Source: Caprimulgus europaeus
Lineage: Eukaryota; Chordata; Aves; Caprimulgiformes; Caprimulgidae
Direction of reading: 5' to 3'
NCBI GenBank assembly: GCA_907165065.1
Contig: OU015533.1
Location: 27,792,578 to 27,856,577, forward strand
DNA length: 64,000 bases
Below the pieces are notes generated by a model. The model saw only the letters and a list, made by a program, of their open reading frames with translations, was not told the DNA's origin and made no database searches. Below are positions 25,136 through 40,200 of this stretch, piece after piece; the first letter of the stretch is position 1; every line of letters starts with the position of its first letter. The translations under genes and the position numbers were made by a program.

Positions 25136-26387
25136 CTGGGATGCATAATGCACGGCACTGGGAGAGGCAAGGTTTTTGAGATCTACGTATGTTAACTTCA
25201 TGGTTTCCTCTTGAACTCAAAATTAATCAAAATTTAGCAAATAGTACAGTGGATGACATTAGTTGCTGTCAACTGCACAGTTATGCAGAGTGAAACGTTC
25301 TATTTGCATATAAAACAGGTCTAAATTAGTATTATATGTGCTTGGTAACATTTTTCATGTGAAAATGCTTTGGAAATTCTTTATGATGAGAGCCCTTCTT
25401 GTTGCAGCTGTGTCAGCAATAATCTGTGGCCTGACTTGGATGTCAAAGCTAGTGTTGAATAGTTTTAAAATTTGTTTTCACTGAGCTACCATGCAAGTGT
25501 TTCCTGTCCCAATTACTCTGATGGATCTAATTAGATTTAAACCCCAAATTTTGTCATTTGAATAGAAACATGCTGTTTAAATTGTCTGCTTTTAATGTGT
25601 TGAAGCTATAAATAGAATCCTCTTTCTACATTGCACTTAATAGATCTTTATCATTTGAAATGACCTTTCTTCCTGAAGGAAGAAAATGCCCTAAGAAAAT
25701 TTCTGTGCTGTGCAATAGGCGAGTACAGAGTGTTTCCCTTCATATCGTTGTGTACATTGAGCCTGTGCTTGGCACATATCTTAAATGCATAAACTTAATG
25801 TACCCATGTAGTTTTCCCTCTGATCTTTATATGGAGTCATGTTTTCCGATACTCAGGAACGCCTGAGGAGGCTAGAAAGCTGTAATGAAGCCCTGTGGTT
25901 ATAAGTTAAAACTTTCTTAGGTTATAGGAGAAGTTTGAACTGTTAATAACTTCCTAGATCAGAACAGTTCTGCTCTCTGAATACTTATTAAAGACTACAG
26001 GGAAAATACAGTTTCTCTCTAACCTATATATTCATATTTTGACAGGATTAAATACAAGTGAAACATGCTTACCGGTATGCTTTTAACAGCAGAGCCCTTC
26101 TGAAGAATGATATGATGGTCTGCTGCCAGGGTGCTGGGTTTTTTTGGTGGTTTTTGTAAAACTGTGCTTGCAAGGGCACTATTGCAGCACCTACAATTTG
26201 GTCAACAGAGCTGTTGAACACTTATGTGAAGATACTGTTTCCTGATCAGTGCTGCTGGCAAAAGATCTGGGCTTGTCATCCTAGAAGGTGGTGTAGGTCT
26301 AACCTCTCCAGAGCCTTGTTTGTTAGCAGCTCCACTGCTTGTACGTATATGGTGGGGGTGTTTTGTGTGTGTTTGGTTTGTGGTTTG

Positions 26388-26457
26388 TTTTTTTTTTTTT
26401 TTGTGGAGTGATGTTTAATTCCCCCCCCCCCCCTCCCCGACCCCCCCCTTTTTTTTA
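26388..26457. repeat. T-run / C-run / T-run homopolymer block
   Basis: A T run at 26388-26402 is followed by a C-rich block at 26421-26448 (12 or more consecutive Cs, then tcccc and another C run) and a T run to 26457. The complementary strand is G-rich and could form G-quadruplex or triplex structures. Such blocks are prone to sequencing error, so exact lengths are doubtful. Confidence 0.85.
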
Positions 26458-28193
26458 GGAGTGGAAGGTGAAAGGGGGTATGTGATTGTAACAGTCATTG
26501 CACTGATACTGAAATAGCAGAGTACCAGTATAGTCTTAGAAATAGTTTTTGCTTGGATATATCTTTGGTAAAATATAGGTGACTTGTGTTTTTAACAGCA
26601 GCAGAAGGCTTTGAAGGCCACAAAGCAATGCAAATGAAATACTAAAACAGTGACATTATTTCAGTGTTTGTAGGGACTGTAACTGCCATTTAAGTGTCTC
26701 TAATGATGATATCAAGTAAACGGTATGAATTAGGTGTAGTTCAGATACTTCCTTTAACTAAGTATTTAATTAAATAGAAAAATCAATGCATTCTTCTCAG
26801 TTCACTGCCAGCAGAAACACAATATTGAGAGAACGTGTCTCCTGGAAGATCTCCAGATGCTAGAGAGATCATCTGCTGGCTATTCGAAATCATTATTGGG
26901 CCCATGCACACTCCTGATAAGAAGCTGAAGATCTGGCTTCAGTTGTTTTTGTAGAGGATGCTAAGTAACGCTCTTAAACTTGACTTCAGGCAGAGGTGTT
27001 TGCAAGTGTTTTTGGTTTCAGAGATGGTATCGTGAGTGTGAGCCTGGTTTGGAGCACTTGTTTTAGAAAAAAGACAAAAATACTTAGATTCAGAAGCGAA
27101 TATAAACTTCAAGATTAATATAATTGTACAAAGGAAATGGCCCTCCAAGTGCCTGACAGGCATGTTCTCTGGCAGTGAAACTTTTCCATCATTTCCAGGC
27201 AGATTCAGTCACTGGGAGTGCTGGCTGGCTGGATGTGCCTTTTTTACAGAAGTTATTTTCTGACCTGGGCTTGGCTCTGTAGACCTTCAGGGTTGTTACT
27301 CTGGCTGTGAAAGTGACACCACACTCTAATGTGCAATGTTTATTTAAATTAAGTTATGTTGAAGTAATTCTACCTTTGAGCAGTTTATTTTCCTTCCAAT
27401 GATCAAATTCCTCATGAAATGGAGAAGGAAATCAGAGCTAAAATAACCTTAGATGAGTAGAGAAGGTGTGGCTGAAGAGTATCTGAGCTGATAAGGGAAA
27501 TGATTTATACAAGCAGCCTAAAAAATGCTAAAATGAAGTCAAAGTAACAAGGCAAGTGGGCAGAATTATCTCAGTAGTTTAAAGAATAAACAGCAGGCTA
27601 TGGAATTCTGAGGGAATTTCTCTTAAAAGGGAGTTAAGGCATTGCTGCCTTAAAAATCAGTGGCAGAGCCCTCGATGCTGGCTTGTTTAAATCACCTTCC
27701 AGTGGATCAGCGGAGCCTGGAAATGTCATGCTTTACAGATCTTTTTGTCATGTGGTTTGATTCTCAAATATATGATCTATGCAGGTGATGCATACTTAAG
27801 TTAGACAAACATGTACTTCTGTGTAATTGAGTTTTCTAGTATTTTTCTCTAGGGTTTTGTAACTTTCTGATAACTGGAATGCAGAATGGAGTTTTTTCTC
27901 AGTTTGTTGTACAAGGGTATGTTACACTTGTTTAGGAAAAACAAAGCAAGATATATGAGGTTTAGTTACAGCTGAGAACTTTTACCTGTTGAAGTACATG
28001 CTGCAGTGATTTTTTAATGTAGGCTGCTCTACAAGTTGTTGCATATTAGTCAGCTTTTCCCTGGAGAATTTTTTTCTTTTTTTTTTTAATTCCTTAAGAT
28101 ATAAAGAATAAGTACATGAGCGATGTCTGGTGGCAAAGGAAGCAGTTTAATGATGTTAGTTCCTTGTAATGTGGAGGTAACACTTCAAGTGTT

Positions 28194-28219
28194 GGTCCAA
28201 AGTGATGGTCCAAAGTGAT
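28194..28219. repeat. 13-bp perfect tandem duplication
   Basis: ggtccaaagtgat occurs twice in immediate succession at 28194-28206 and 28207-28219. It is a small replication-slippage duplication with no inferred function. Confidence 0.9.
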
Positions 28220-31200
28220 GTATTATAACAAGGGTGTTCTGTGTCTTTCATAAAATCTGCACCAGAGAAGGCATGCATCAAAGAAAAAAAATAGCCCTTT
28301 TCTAGAAGGTGGTGAATGTTGCTGTGGACTAGGGTTATTCTGACATGCAGTGTTTTATGACAGTTAATTAATACCATGGCCAAGTGACTGTTTTAATGTG
28401 TGTACTTTCACTGACTGTTAAACTGATTGCAGCAAATACACACTTCAGACTTTTGATACTTAGTGCTTCTGGCAGAGTCTTGGTTACACTTCTGTAAGCT
28501 TGAATGCCTCGTTTGAGAGAGCTGTTGTCCAGAGGCAACCAGTTCTTATATTTAGCTCCTTGGTGCTAATGAGGTGAAATAGGGATTAGGGGATCAAAAG
28601 CTTGGTATGTTCAGGTTCAGAAAAATTAAATTGCAGAAATTTGTCAAAACTGGTATGTAAAGGTGGTTGTTCTTTGATTTGGTTTTAATGTTTGTTTTTT
28701 TCTAGGTATAATTTTCAGGTTGTGGTTAATATCTCTGCCAGAATACATGTAGATATTTGTCTCTGTGACTCTTCCTTACTGCTGCTGGTTTTGCATTCAT
28801 ATTTTGTGGTTACAGAAATGAGATCATGCAGATGAGCAGAAATCTTAAAATTTGATTAACAAAAAGGATAGCTAGCAATTAATTCTTCCTTCAAACCTTA
28901 AATTGGTAAAAATCAAAATGGATTTAACTTTTGTTCTGAATAACAAGGTTACAACCTCTAAAGGCATGATACAGTGCTCTTATCTGTTAGATTCAGAGTA
29001 TTCTTTCTTCCTTGTATAAATAATTTGTAATAGGTTTCAGCTGTAACTTCCCCGTAATCAAAGTTAATGGGATATGAAATTGTTACTGCTGACAGTATTT
29101 GTTTACTTAACTGTTCTTGGCTAGTTCTGGGCAATGAAGATACAAAGACAACACACTACTGTGAATAAAACCCCCATGTAACTTCTGTTGTATCGAGTCC
29201 CAGTGTAAGTATTCATGTCTGATAATTAGCTGTGCATCGTGCATCTACAGGGAAGGGCAGTATTAGAAATGACGTATATTTATCTTTTTCAGCATGGTAA
29301 AATATGGAGGAGAGACACAAGAAAATCCTACAGCGAAATGGAGTGTCTGTCCTTTAGCATTGACTGCGATGATGGCTTTTCCTCTCGAGTCACAGGCTTT
29401 GTAGCTTATTCAAATGGATAGTGCCAATGCTTGCTGAAAACCTCTGAGTTTATCTAAGTTTTACCTGTAGTTTGAAAACAAGCAAACAAAAACGTTAGGG
29501 ATGGGAGTGCATTCTTATGGAAAAACTGAAGACCTTGATTTGCTGGCCCTTTGATGACCTAAGGTGGAGTCTTGTTTTTGCTGTTGGTGAAATAGTATGC
29601 AAGCCAGTCAAGCTGCAGCCTGTTTTAAATAATATGTTTTCACACTTTTCAGGAAGAAAAGGCTTTATGCCATTTTGAGCCAATGCTTGTTTAGGAAACA
29701 GATGTCTGATTTCACTCTTGTGTAGTAGGGTATGCTGTGAGCCACCATATATATATATAAAGGGATATTTTGATAGGAGTTAGTCTGTTTATTTTTGAAG
29801 TGGGATCTGAACTGTGAGTACCAGAGGGAAGGGGAGAAAAAAAATCACCATCATTAGTACTTACTAAGCAACACTTTATTTCAGTAATGCAGCTTCTTTT
29901 AGAATACAGATTATGAAGCTTTGCATTTTTATGAAAATTGCTTTAATTTCTTGCTGCAGAGGTGCCATGCATTATTCAAGATTATAAAATGATTTGGATT
30001 TCAGGAGCATTTGGATTTGCTGATGAGGATTTCAAGCTGTGTAATTACGAAACGGTATGCACATAGGTTGGAAGTTCAGAACTCATTAGCGTAATCATTA
30101 AAATAACCATTTTTTAAGTGTGGTATTACATTCCAGGGTGTGCAATTACACTATCATGTGCTTCTAGTTGCTGGAAACATTCTTGTAATAAACTTCAGGT
30201 TTAGTAATACGCTTCAAGATAAGTTCATAGCTTTAAGAACAGACACCTGGTCTGTTGCTCAGCTTATTAAAGAAGATTCAGTTTTATAGATTTAGAGCCA
30301 TAACACAGTGCCTGTATGTGTAAACCTCCTATTTATCCTAGGGAAAAAAAAAAGGTTTTTACATATTTAGTGCTATATAATGTGATTTTTCTCAAAATAG
30401 ATATTGTCTTGGAACATACTACAAGAATTACTTATTTCAACTCTACCTACTTAGAGTAAAAACATGTTTATAAAGGTTCTTACCAGATGGACTCCAAACT
30501 CAAAATTTTTCCAGTGTGATGTTTGTGTTTGAACATTCTGAACTGTGAACTCTTTCTCTGAACATCTGTAACCACCAGAGTTTTTCTGTTTCTGATAAGT
30601 ATTCCATTACCTTCCTCGGATTTTTTTTTTTTTTTTTAAAGAATTAACTATGACAGTGGATTTGTGACACTAATAAGATTCCTGATAGTTTTGGAATAAG
30701 ATTGCCTATTTAAATGCTCAGAGGGGGATTTTGAAGTCAAAATCCTTTTTATGTAAGATACATGCAAATCTGACACTTGTGCTTTTCTAATTTGATTTTT
30801 TATTGATTCCTCTATTATCTGATTTGTAATTTGGCATTTTAAGTAAAAGAGTATTAGAAACGCAGCAGGCAGAAGGTTTGGGACCTAGGTCACTTGGGTT
30901 TTGGAGAGTATTCAACTGTACAACCATAAGACTCTTTCGACTTGAAAATATGTTTTGTCATCTGGGCACTAAGTACTGTGGCTAATTGGTGGTCGGACAA
31001 CTGAAGCTGTCTGAGTTTCTGTTGCTTAAACAATGAGGGGGATGGAGGGAGGGAGGTCATGCTAAGTGCATCTAGACACAAATGGTGTGTTCTTGTGAAA
31101 AGTTGCTTCGTATCTCTGTGTAAGCATGACCGGTGGAAGATGCTTGTTCCTTCGTAATGATTTTCCTTGGTGTAACAAATACTTGGAATCCTATATACAC

Positions 31201-34200
31201 GTGTTGGTACTTAAGTGCATACAAGTTAATGTTTACTGAGGGAGTGATAATTGTGAAAATAATGTTGTCTTGTTGTGCAAAGATAATTTGGTGGGTTGTC
31301 TTGTTATAAAGTAAGCTGAGTCTGAAATACTTCAACGTAGTGGTTTATAATATGCTTTGGATTATTATTTCCCTTGTCCTACTTAGATTGCAAATAGATT
31401 GAACAAGGAGCTTTTTGTTCTATTTCCAAGTGAGGGCTCCAAAGCCTACTTCAAAAGAAGGACTTATAAATGCCTACTGTGTTATACCTTGTTGTGTAAA
31501 ACAGTGGTGAAGGAAGTGAAGTTTTGTGTTGGCATTTTCACTCCTTTTCAGAGGCGACTGTGTTGGGACCCAAGGAATTTGAGTTGGTCCTGGTACTGTT
31601 TTGGGAGGCTGTTTTTTTCAGTGTAGTAAGCTTGCATTACTTTTGATAGGTACACAACTCCCATGTAATGTTCTGTTCTTCTAATTCCTATGACTCTTCC
31701 CTCCAGAAAGTTGAAGCTTGTTTAAAGTTTTGAAATACTGGTAGAAATCTCACTTATGTTTCAGCAGTTACAAACAGCTCGGGATTTGTGTTTTGGAACT
31801 CTCCTGTTTTAATGGGGATATTGTCATGGTGTACTAAGCAAGATGGCCTAATACCATTGCTATTGTGAAAGCAAATCCCTCCTAAAAGTTTAAAAAGAAT
31901 ACTTTTTATATGTAAGGAACAGTTTACACGTTTGAGCAAGATACCATATAAATTGCCATTAAAAATGCACACACAACCCCGTTATGTGCCATCTTCCTGG
32001 TATCTGCAGTATTGAGCCTAACAAAGCCTGCCTTCGTTCGACTTCAGAAGGTTGGAAAGGGCACTGGCTCCATTCTTCAGCTGAGGAGGCAGCTTTGTAG
32101 CTGAAATATAGGAGACTTTTATTGAAAGTGCCAGGTAAGTATGAGTTAGTGCCTGCTTTGTCGGGTGAGGAGGCTGATGTGTGCGAAGGGCTGTACGGAT
32201 GGAGACAGCACTGTCCTTTGATATACCTGTCATACAGTAAATATCTTCTGAGAATGTGTATGAATAAGAGAGCATGCCTTTATGTTTTTGGGAGTTAGAG
32301 GCATCTTCTGCAAAGAACCAGAAGGCTGACTGTGTTCGTAACCTACTTCTCTTCAGTATTGATGCTTTCCTGTTGTTCAGTCTCTTACCATTCTGCAAAG
32401 ATAGCATTAATATAAAAATCGTTACAGTAATTAAAAGCCCTCGAGAGTTGAGTCTTCAGGTTTTCTTCCTTTTCTTTAAAGACAGATGGAGCAATAGTTC
32501 AACAAGTTAAATAAAAAAAATTAAAATCTTATAGTCACATTAAATGTTTGAGGGTCAAGATACAATGCTGCTTCTTTGTAGTTAAGTTCAGCTAATTAAC
32601 CAAACAGATATGAAGTTTAAAAAAATCCTTAAAGAAATAAGTGTCCATTCAGGAAAATATAAGTAGTATCCAGGAATAAATAGTCTATCTGAAAAAAAAT
32701 GAAATAATGTTAAAATATTCTGAACTTTCTAGCATGCGAATGCATTTGCTGTGCTGCCGCCTTCTACAAGCCCTTGACTGAATCCATTCAATTCTGGCTC
32801 TAAATGCATGGTTTGTTGTTTTGTTTTTTTTAATTCTGGTGAAGCTATTATAGCTGTTTTCTCACCATGCTAGTAGTCTGATTCTTGTCTCAATTCTATT
32901 GAGACATTTCATTACATCCTTTTTTTGAAAGATTACTTTCCTGTTAGAAGATAATCCAGGTAATCCAAAAGTCAAAGCTGAGGAAGAATAAGGAGTAAGG
33001 AGTAAGAGTAAGACAGTAAGGAGGTAAGACGAGTGACACAGGAATTGATTATTGATTATTCTACTCTTTCATACAGCTAAAGGGTAAAAGTTTAGGTGGT
33101 CCTTACGATATGAACTACTAGCATAGAGAAGTTGCAGTCTCTTGGACTGGTCTATTACCTTTGCTAAAACCCTTTGAATCATGCTTTCCAGAGAACTCCC
33201 AAATGTGCAAACCACATTCCTTATTCAGATTCATTTTGTTCATGTTAATTCCCTTGTTTCCAGCTGCTGTCTTGACAGGAAAAATAAATACAGGATAGTT
33301 GGTTGGATGAACATATTGCAGACAAGACAATTTCTTTAATAAAGTCTAACACAAAGTCTGAGAGGTTCTGTCAGAGGGGCAAACAACTGCTTATCCAAGC
33401 TGAGATTGCTTTATTTTGGCAAGGTACTGGAGCACATAAGGAACATTTTAAATATCTTTTTTTGGCACTTCACAAACAACAGATTTATTAAACTTCATCA
33501 CCTGTGCTTTATGGAAGACTGTAGGTGTAGAGCTGAATGAATTGCAAGAGGCAGATGGTAGTTGAAAATGGCCACAGGCAGTTCAGAAGTGTTTGTAATA
33601 GTAAAATTTACTATCTGGAGAGTTGCCATGCACAGAGAAGGTCAGCCACAAGTACAGCTGCAGGCCTGTGGGTCTGTGTGCTGGAGCCTCCTGCCATTAT
33701 GTATGGGCACTCTGCTGATTTGATTGTAAAGGGAGGCTCCAGCTTTACATTAGCAGAAGTGTTAAATAGGCATTATACTCTGACTCTCAGCTAAGTGTGC
33801 ATCTTCATGTGTTTGTGTTCTTGCTGGTAGTGCTTTTTTGTTTCTGACTTTGGGAAATGTGGCAGTATAATTGGTATGTGCTCAGGAAATAATGGTACCT
33901 AAACATCAGGTATCAGTTGTCCTGGAGTGACCAAGTTGCTGACCTTGTAAACCAGGGAGCAAAATCTCCATAGGACAGAAGCCCCAAGAGACAGATAGCG
34001 TGCCTTACAGAGAGCTGAGGAAACAGGAGTGGTTTACAGTCAGGAAACTGTATAGGAGCTGCTGCTTTGTAGACTGCAGTTACCTGCCCAAAGAGTGGGC
34101 TTTTAGCTTGGTCCTAAGGGAGGCTGACTTTAGGAGCAAGCCAGCTGGGGCTTTCACACCTTTAGCCTAGAGAATGGATTATTTAGTGGCGTGGTAAGCC

Positions 34201-37200
34201 ATGCTGTTAGAATCTCTAATGCTGATACAACTAAGTAATGTGCTGTTAAATGGCTTGTGCAAAGGATCAGTATAATTTCATGGAGCTGTGTTTGGGTTAG
34301 AATGCGTTTCCCCCGCTCCCTGACCCCAGCCTGCCTGTGCCTTCTGTATCTGTTACACAAAGGTGCCGTGGAGGTTGCAGTGCCTGGTGCTGCTGGCACA
34401 CTGTCTATTTTCATTATCACCTTTGCTGCAGAGGGATTCTCTCCTTTATCTACCTCTTCCCCAAGACCTGCAGACCCCAGCGTGGGTGTGGGTGGTACGG
34501 TGTATTATTACTGGGTCTCCAGCTGTTCTCCTTGTCGCAGCGTGCAGTGAGAGCTGTTGTTGGTAATGCCATGGTACTGGGTGATTAGTAGTGCTAAATA
34601 TTGTGGCAAGGCTTTGTCGTGTTGTAAATCTAAAGTCAGAGTACAGGTTGAACTGAAATGAAAAAAAAAATCTGGTCCATCAGTTAAGTCTTTGAGCTAC
34701 ATCAGCTTTGTTGCTGATTATGTGATCAAGTCCCCTTCTAGAAAGTGTATGAGTAGGGTCTGGCAAGGCTTGTGCTGTTCCTTTGTGTATCTTCTAGATG
34801 GCTTGGGCCCTCATTCCTTCTTGTCCAGCGTGTTGCTGCTCCCATGTTCTCTCCCCCCTCGTTTGTAACCTGATGTGTGGCATTTAAGTACTAGTGAAAT
34901 CACAGCTGTTGCCCTGTTCAGTCATTAGCTCACTCTGTCAGTGATAGTAGCCTGCTTCTGGCAGAAGCACAGTGCATTATATTTTAAAATGGCTTTGTAC
35001 ATGTAGTGTATCCAAAAAGCAAATCTTGTGAAAGAAGGCTTGAAAACCCAGTTAAGTGTTAGAATAATAATCGGCATGTTGAATACACTGATATTTTAAG
35101 CAATTAAACATTTTCAGGAGAAGAAAGAAAAAATATCAGTTTGGAGTCTTCTAGCACTTTTTATTATTTCTAATAGCTAGTGTTTGTTAGCTTGCTAGTA
35201 TTGAATATAGTATTTTTAACAAAGTTTTTATAGTGAGTCTGAGAGACATGTCTTTTAACTTGTACAGAAATTGTCTTTTCTATTCATTAGATATTGATCT
35301 GTTCTTCCCAGTTGTTAATTGCAAATGACTTTTTTAAAAAAATTGTATTTAGTTTGGTTGTTTATGGCATGCATTGGCTTTCAGCAGTGCAAAATGGAAA
35401 TAAGCTTAACAAATAGTGTGATTGCATACTTTTTATTTTTCGGGTAGTGTTGTCTTTTGAGTTTTTTCTGCCAGATTTTCTAACAAAGTAGTATCTCTTC
35501 ATTTGTCTATCTGTATGAACATCAGTGTTTTGGAGAAAGATATTCAGTCTGCAGTGACTTGCAGTATAATTCCTTTGTAATTATGTATTGTTTTGAATTT
35601 GTGCTATATATTTCAATGGGAAGCTCCTGCTTCAGCTGAGAATGGAACTGAATAAACAGAACTAAGGGAGCTTTTTAAATGGCACATGAATAGATCATTT
35701 GTATTTGAAAAATACTGAAACATTTGGAGAAAAAAGTCTAAGTCATTGTCTGGTTCTTTCCAAAAGGGTGACATTTTTTTAAGGTGAATTGAAATCTTAT
35801 GATTTAGAGATGTGATAACTTTGGAACACTGAATCAGTTGGTCCTTGTTTGTCAGGCCTTTAGACAACGTTCGTGGATTATTTGCTTTTGGACAGCTGCT
35901 TGCGCTGTGCATTGTACCTCAGCGCGTGCTCCTTTTCCTGTGCATTTTAAATATACTATGGTTGAACACATATTGTTGATTCTCAAGTTCTGGAACAAAT
36001 TGTAAATTTGAAAAAAGGGGTGCACTATATGACTTCCAAAGTTTTTAAGAGCTGTGTCGTAACTTGGTGACTTTGTGCTAATAAAGGCTCCTGAGGTATT
36101 TTTGGTGGTGAAGTAAGAAAGGATGAGGGCAGATTTGAACAAAATATGAGTTTCTGTTATCTTGATGATACTGAAAAGTGGGCCTCCAGGGGCTCTAGCT
36201 CCTGGTTCCCAGTAATTTAAGGCTCCTCATGTAAGAGTTTAACAGCTGTTAAGGTGCTCTTTCCCTTTTCTCCAATGTTGAGGCAACTTCAAAAGATTGC
36301 ATAGGCTTATACATACAAAAACACATGGCACGTATTTTTTGATTGTGGGAAAATGGGTAATTAAACTGGTAAGGTTCATGTGGAGTTCTGCAGGTACACA
36401 TAACATGAATTTAGACATTCACAGGTTTGGCTCCATATGAAATCTGAAGCAAGGGTGCATAGACTTCAAATCACAGTTCTCAAGTAACTGGCTCAACAAA
36501 CCTTATTTAAAAGCACTGCTTTTTCCCTTTGAGCTTGGCTGTCTTCTTCTTCCTTTTGCTCCTCTTTTCCTTATTCCTTTCCCAGAACCAAACCAGTGAA
36601 AACTCCCAGCTCTGTTATTGAATGATTCTGAAGTTGTAAGATTTTTATTCTCCTATCACTGGCTTTCTGAATGGGCAGTGCTGTGTTAGCTACTGTGAGC
36701 ACTGGTTGGAGCAAAACTAAGTAACTGAAAAAATGGTCTTTGAACGCTTCTGTGAATGCACAGTTTTGGTCTGTTTTGTAGGAGTCTGAAGGAGCAACGA
36801 GGTTGATGTGCATCCTTTAGGTCAGACTCCTCTCGTGGGGTCCTTGTGGGCTGGGGAATGGCCGCCTTGTACTGGTATGGGCGAGGGGCAAACAGAACTA
36901 GGGCTTTCCTTGCTCTTCTGTCTCAAGCACAGTGTTTCTAGGTTATTTCTTTTTTGGGAGAAAGGACAGAAGGGAGACGAGAGTTTCATTGTCTCTAAAA
37001 CTCCTTAGAGTTTTACAGTGTCCTCATGATAACCACATAAGCGAACAATTTTGTGTATGTTTCATGACTTTCTCTAAAAATCTGATGAAAAATGAAATAA
37101 GTGTTTAAGAAGCTAAATTTTCATTTGATATCCACTTGATATCTCTGTACCGGACTGCTTCTGTCATTGATTTTACTTTTTAAAACACTGTTTTACAGCC

Positions 37201-40200
37201 TACTTAAAAATTATTTTCTACATGTGGGAAATAGTGAAGTAATTAAACACATTTGGGTCTATGCATAAATTTTCTAAAATTAACTGTCTCTTTCACACTA
37301 ATCTTTCTTGTCTTTAATTGGGTTGAAATGTGTGAAAGGGAAAAAGGTTTGATAGGGAACTATTTTTCAGAGAGTAGTTTAACTACAAAGCACATAAAGG
37401 AGTTGTTAGATATGCTTAGGCCAGACAGGCAAGAACATTCTGTTAAGAGGGGAAGTATTTTTATATTGGCTTTTGCTGCATTGTCCTTGAGTAAATCACC
37501 TGCTGTTTCCATGCTTTTATACCTTTCACTCCAGTAGAGCAACTCAGGTGTGCTCCAGTTAAGAACAAAATATTCTATTACTTGAAGAATTAAAAGTCCT
37601 TAATAATGAAATTATGGTTGTCACCACATTATTGTGAGTAATTTAATGTTAATTAGTTTACATTTTCCTTTTTTGTTTCCCCAGCAGTTTGGTAATGTAT
37701 TCACTAACAGCAGTGCTGACTAACCTTTTCGGTCTTCATACGTGTCTAATAAGTCAAGTAATGCATGACCCACCTGCACAAAAACTAAGAAAGCATTCTT
37801 AAAGGTGCCCAATGGTAGGATGCATTTCAGGGAAAAATGGAAATGTGATGGAAATGGAGGTGAAAAATATTCAGGTGTATAATCTGCTGTAGTAGAGTTA
37901 ATGTAAAATAGTGGAATAAACATTTGAAACACTTGTGATTGTAGCTGTGACTCTTTTTTTGGCTGAATTACAGCTGAATTCTTATCCTCTCCTAGGCAGA
38001 ATCGATTCCTGTTTGGAAATTGTTTTCTAGTGCTAAGTAGGAAGCTAACTTGTTTCAGGTGTATGCATATAAATTTTAACTCCAAAGCAAATATTTTTGC
38101 CCTGGGGAACTTTTTAGCTTTGATGCCATTGTCTTTGTTTTCCAAGTATGTTTGCTGTTATAATAAACTAATTTTTTCAGTTAGCTGGAATTTATGGAGC
38201 ATATCTTGGGATCAGCATTCAGTCTTTCACCTGCTATAACAAATTTAAGACACATGGTTATGCGTTTTGTGTTCAACTTTTCACTTTGAGTAAGTAATTA
38301 ATCTTTCTTCTTGTCATGTTTCATGTCACAGTAGCACTGTCGTTTTCTCCCTCTGACAGCCTGACACTGTTTAAACATCAGTCTAATTTTGCACATAAGC
38401 CAGTTTAAGAGAAGGCAAAAAAAAATAATCACGTGAGGCATGTCACAATAACTTATTTTCAGAAGCAGCAGGCTTGCAGAAGGCACAACTTGCTCTGTTC
38501 TGTCTTGATTTCTGCTGACAGCAGGCTGTGGTGTTAAACACATATGACAAAAATCAGGAGTATTTCAGACAACAGAAGTATGAGAGAGTACATATCTTAC
38601 TATGAAATGAAAAAGCAGAGCTTGTTGGAGGGAGAAGTTGGTGGAGCCCGTATATGTTTGGTTCGTACTGGTATCGTTTTAGGGAAAATGTCTGCTTTGT
38701 GCTATGTGTTTCAGGAATTACGATAATTCACTGTAGTTCTTGATACAAGTCTTGTCGCTCACCTTCAGCATTTTAGTCTTCACCTTTAGAGTGAAGTTTA
38801 AATACACTCACTTTACCTAAGCTGTAAGGCTAAATAACTTTGCCAAGGTTTAAACTTTTTTTTTTTCCCTTGAAATAAATTTTGCTCTGTATCTGTGCTG
38901 AGGAAGACATGGCCAAATTCATTCTTTGCTGGGAGTAGGAATTTGCAAAACTAATGGTTTTTCTTAGCTCCCAAATATTTTAGTTGAAAATGTCTTTTTT
39001 GGCATAAAGGAATTGCTTCCTCGTGATGAAAAAATGTGTTGTTAGGTTCAGAGTTATGCTCCCCTCTAACAATTGTCTGTCTTCACTAGAAAGCAATGGG
39101 GTTTTGCTACACAGACTTAATAGAATGTCTGTAAAAAGAAATATTATTCAGTCACTGAGAGTAGATTTGTCTTTCTTACCTTCATCCTCAAGTAATACAA
39201 ATTTCAAAGAGTAAACATCACCCAGGGAGCAAAATTGTGAGAGCCTGAGAACTTTCTGCTTACCTGCTAACTATGGGGAATAGAGGGCTGTCTTGCGGGG
39301 TTCTACCTCATCTTCTGTGTAGTTAAGGTTGGCAAAATGAAATGTCTCTTCTAGTTCTTTGTCTTTTCTTGACAGAAGAGAAGTTGATGGAAACTTGAAA
39401 ATCAAATGGTAACTTACCTAGAACACATCTCCTGTATCATATGAAAAGAACCGGGCATTTATTTTCAAGCAAATATTAATACTTGTTTTTACATTGATTT
39501 GTAGACAAAGTAGTATGTATCAGAATTGGTACTGTCAGCTGCAAAGGATGATGTACTGTTAAAGCTGACATAATTTGCCTGCAGGACATGCTTTTTGTGC
39601 TTTCAGAGACTTCTAAAGCAGTTCATTGCAGTCTTGGTCAGGGAGACAGTGGGTTTTTCTCCCATTAGCTGTGTAGCAGCAAGAGAACTACGTTGTTTGC
39701 ATTGTTTTAAGGTATCAGCAGGTAAAGAGGGAAATGCTACTTTAACAAGGTCTGTTTTACCAATGAATGTGTTAATAGCAGTGTAGGAAGCCTTTGTCCT
39801 GCTAGGATACATCAGAGGAGTACCCTGTCTTGCCTGAACATTTTCAGTTTAAAAAAACCGAAACAAGCACAACCAAACTCAAAAACCAAACCCAGCAATG
39901 ACATGGATTTCTTTGAGCTGCAGTTTACCTTGTGGAGCATCGCTATGCTGTCCTGAGCAAATTAAGCTTTTCTTCTGAGTTTAATCTCATATTTTCCCTT
40001 TTTCATATGACAGAAGGAGCACCTCTTGGTTTAGAGTTGCTGTTGTATGCTGCCAAGCCTGGAAAATGGAGTAGTTTCTTGCAGAATCATCTAATTCAAG
40101 TAAATCCTTGAAGTTGCTTAAAGAAAATTGCTTATGTGGATTAATTTTTTTCCCCCCTTCCTTTTGGATTTCCCTTCCATCCATAGATCAGAGGAGGAAA

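Noticed and set aside
37720-38145. 141-codon open frame on the minus strand as a gene
   Set aside because: No recognised domain, no promoter, and AT-biased random-looking composition over most of its length. The length is near what chance gives in 64 kb. Only its last 49 bp are listed as a weak exon-like segment.
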